Positions 40,601 through 43,600 of a stretch of 64,000 nt of DNA are shown here, in pieces. The notes below the pieces were generated by a model. The model had not been told where the DNA came from and ran no database searches. It saw nothing but the letters and a program-made list of their open reading frames with translations. The position numbers and the translations under genes were made by a program. This stretch comes from Brachypodius melanocephalos (taxonomy: Eukaryota > Chordata > Aves > Passeriformes > Pycnonotidae). The DNA lies in contig VZSR01002420.1 of NCBI GenBank assembly GCA_013398615.1, forward strand, positions 832,510 through 896,509. Reading direction: 5' to 3'. Numbering within the stretch: the stretch's first letter is position 1; every line of letters starts with the position of its first letter.

Positions 40601-43600
40601 CTGCCAATTGAATCAGTCAGCCAGGAACGTGTAAATAAAGGCAAGGACATTTAACATAATCACTTCAGGGTCACGTTAAATAGGCAGAAGTGAATTTTGA
40701 GATGTCCTGGATATGTTTTGAGGGTGTCATGGCAGGTATGAGGGGGATTCTATCAGCTCAGCAATGCACTGGGAAGGATCTCGACATCTTTATGTGGTGA
40801 GAGTTAATAGGAAGAAGTATTGGCAACGTTGTGTCTGTAGTTGTAGAAGAGCTGGGACCAGTTGAGATACTTCCTTCCTCAGTATCTGTCTCACTAAAGC
40901 TGTAACAATAAATATATGTTTGGCTGTGGTTAGATTGATAGCTCATGTGCTTCACATACCAGCTCAGATTAGGCACTGCTTTTATCTGGACTGTCATTCT
41001 TGCAGTGCTGCTCAGTGTGGCAGAGTGGAACTCTGTGCAGTCTGATGTGTTTGGCAGACTTTAGTCTTCACTTTTTTTTGAGCTAGTGTTAGAAATGTCA
41101 GTTTCTGAAGTTCATATACAACAGTCCTGTGCATTCATTAAAAGAAAAAAAGATAATCCATGTGATACTTCAGACTAAGTCAGTAGGTTTAGGACACTTT
41201 TAGTTGCAATACCAGGGAGATTTTAGGTTTATGAATTTTGTTGTGCTTCAGAGAAGCACGGAAGGACTGATGGGAGGCAAGCTGTTGGGGAAAAAAAGTG
41301 TCCTTCCAACTGATAATTGTAAGATGTGCTATATACATGTTGAGTATAAGTGGTAAAAACAAGTCACAGGCTGTAATGTGGAGAGTTCTGAATTCATCTC
41401 TGTGTGTGTCCACCCATTTTTATAGGTTATTGTGTGATGAACTTACATTTAAAATGTACTTGAAGTTTGTTTCACAGTATTTATTGGAAGTTCAGGAAAA
41501 TACTCCCTTTAGTTACTGGATTCATTAGAGCTGATTTTGTGTCTTACTGCTTTTGCTGGTTAATTTGGTTTTGCCTGTCAAACTGAGAGGAGAGCTGGGT
41601 GTTCTCTCTGGTGTGCGGAGGCATTCAAGAGAAAACAGGTAGTACAGTGGTCAACAGCAACATGCAAATCCAACTGTGAGCTACTGTGAGTTTGTTTCCC
41701 TGGTTTTAGCTATTTATTTATATTTATATCTTCTGCCAGATTTCCCCCTAGTGACAAATGAAGAGATCTCTGCACTCCCTACTGTGAATGTGCTCCCTGG
41801 AGGCAAATATTCAGGAGCCAAATTGAAGTCAGTGATCAGGATGTTGCGTGGATTGCTGGAACAGGGAGTCCCTTCTAAAGAGATTGAAGTGAGTAGCTAT
41901 TTGTCCTTTAAAGTCCTTTTTCCCAGTGTGAAACAAAAATAGAATGGCTGGATCATCACTGCCTTGAATATCACAGCTCTTTAATTGGAAGCTCAAAAGA
42001 GATGAAAAGACTTAACACCAAAGACTTCTCTTCCTTCTCCCACAAGCTGCTGAGAGATGAGATCAGTCTGAATTCAGTTCATAAGAGTTTTTACATCATT
42101 CTTGTTTCTGGTAAATTACCAAGTGAATACAATGTAAGCAGGCATTGACAAAGGCTGTGGAGTCCAGCTGCTGAATGTGAAACCAAAGTTTTAAGTTAGC
42201 CATGTTACATGATCTCTTTTTTGAGATCAAATATTTACTGGATACTAGGTGGGGTTTGGTTTTGGGGATTTTTTTGTTATTTTCATTTTCTTGGCTGTGT
42301 AAAAAATTCCTTCCTCTAATAGGTATTATTTTGCATATCCACATTAGGATTTGATATTTAATTATTCTGTTTGTTAATGACTTGATAACATAACCACTCT
42401 TACTATTATTGTCAGTCGGTGCTTTCCTAATGCACATGTAATTGCTTCTTTACAGAACCTTCAGGAGTTAAAACCTCTGGATCAGTGTTTGATTGGACAA
42501 GCAAAGGAGAACAGGAGAAAGAACAGATATAAAAACATACTTCCCTGTAAGTCCAAACTCATTTAAAATTCACAGTTGATATTCTGTCACCGCTTGTGTG
42601 CTAGGTGGATCGGATCAGAAGTGGTATGGTTTGATTCCTAATCCTAGTAAGGATGAAAATAAAGCAAGCATTTATAAAGCAATTAAAGGATCAGTGAACA
42701 ATATACTGCTGTGGTAGGTAGGGATGGATGTTCACAGACTTTTCAGTTGTTTCAGCAGATCCTGTGTCTTAAATGATGTATACATGTGGAACCAGACAAG
42801 ATTTTTTCAGTTTTACCCATGCAGAATTGGAAAAACAGACATGTGTACTATTTTCAGTACATTTCCTGCCATAAAATTCTGCTTGTTAGGTGTTGAGAAG
42901 TAAGAACTGGCAGAGGTTAGTTCTACGTGAGAAAAACTCAACCTCTTTTCCAGAGCTGCTGCAGTTCAAATAATTTATCCCATCTGTCTGCTGAATTATA
43001 TTTCTCCTGCAGACATCTTTTTCTTTATTGAAAGTACTGATTAGTGCCCTAACTTAAGTATTTAAGTGGGACCCTTATTTCTTTTAAAGCAAGCTGTGGA
43101 AGCATCTGTGGAGATAAGGGCTGTGTGAGTGTGTAAGGCTCAACACCTGTGTAGTGTGACAGTCTGATGATGTGCACACCTAACGTGAGGTCTTTCTGTT
43201 GTGTGGGGATGACAGATGACACCACCAGAGTCCCTCTCGGGGTGGAAGGTGGATACATCAATGCCAGCTTCATTCGCATGCCCGTGGGGAATGAGGAGTT
43301 CGTTTACATTGCTTGCCAAGGACCTCTTCCTACTACTGTAGCAGATTTCTGGCAAATGGTTTGGGAGCAAAACTGTACTGTGATTGCCATGATGACTCAG
43401 GAGGTCGAGGGAGAAAAGATAAAGTGTCAGCGTTACTGGCCAGATGTGCTCAATAAAACCACCATGATCAATGACAGACTACGCCTGGCTCTTGTGAGAC
43501 TTCAGCAGCTGAAGGGCTTCATCATCAGAGTGCTGGAGCTCGAAGAGATTCAGGCAAGTAAATCTAATTCTGCATGCTTAGAGTTTTTTCCTGAGTGTTG

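Noticed and set aside
40621..40636. GT donor CGT|gtaaat as the end of PTPN13 exon 34
   Set aside because: It would join exon 35 in the wrong phase and give ATT TCC CCC TAG. The GC donor at 40641 keeps the conserved D-F-P-L-V-T-N-E.
43554..43559. GT donor four bases past exon 37 (gcaa|gtaaat)
   Set aside because: It adds four bases and breaks the frame into the catalytic exon. The GC donor CAG|gcaagt gives the conserved I-Q-T-G-E-V-R-H join.
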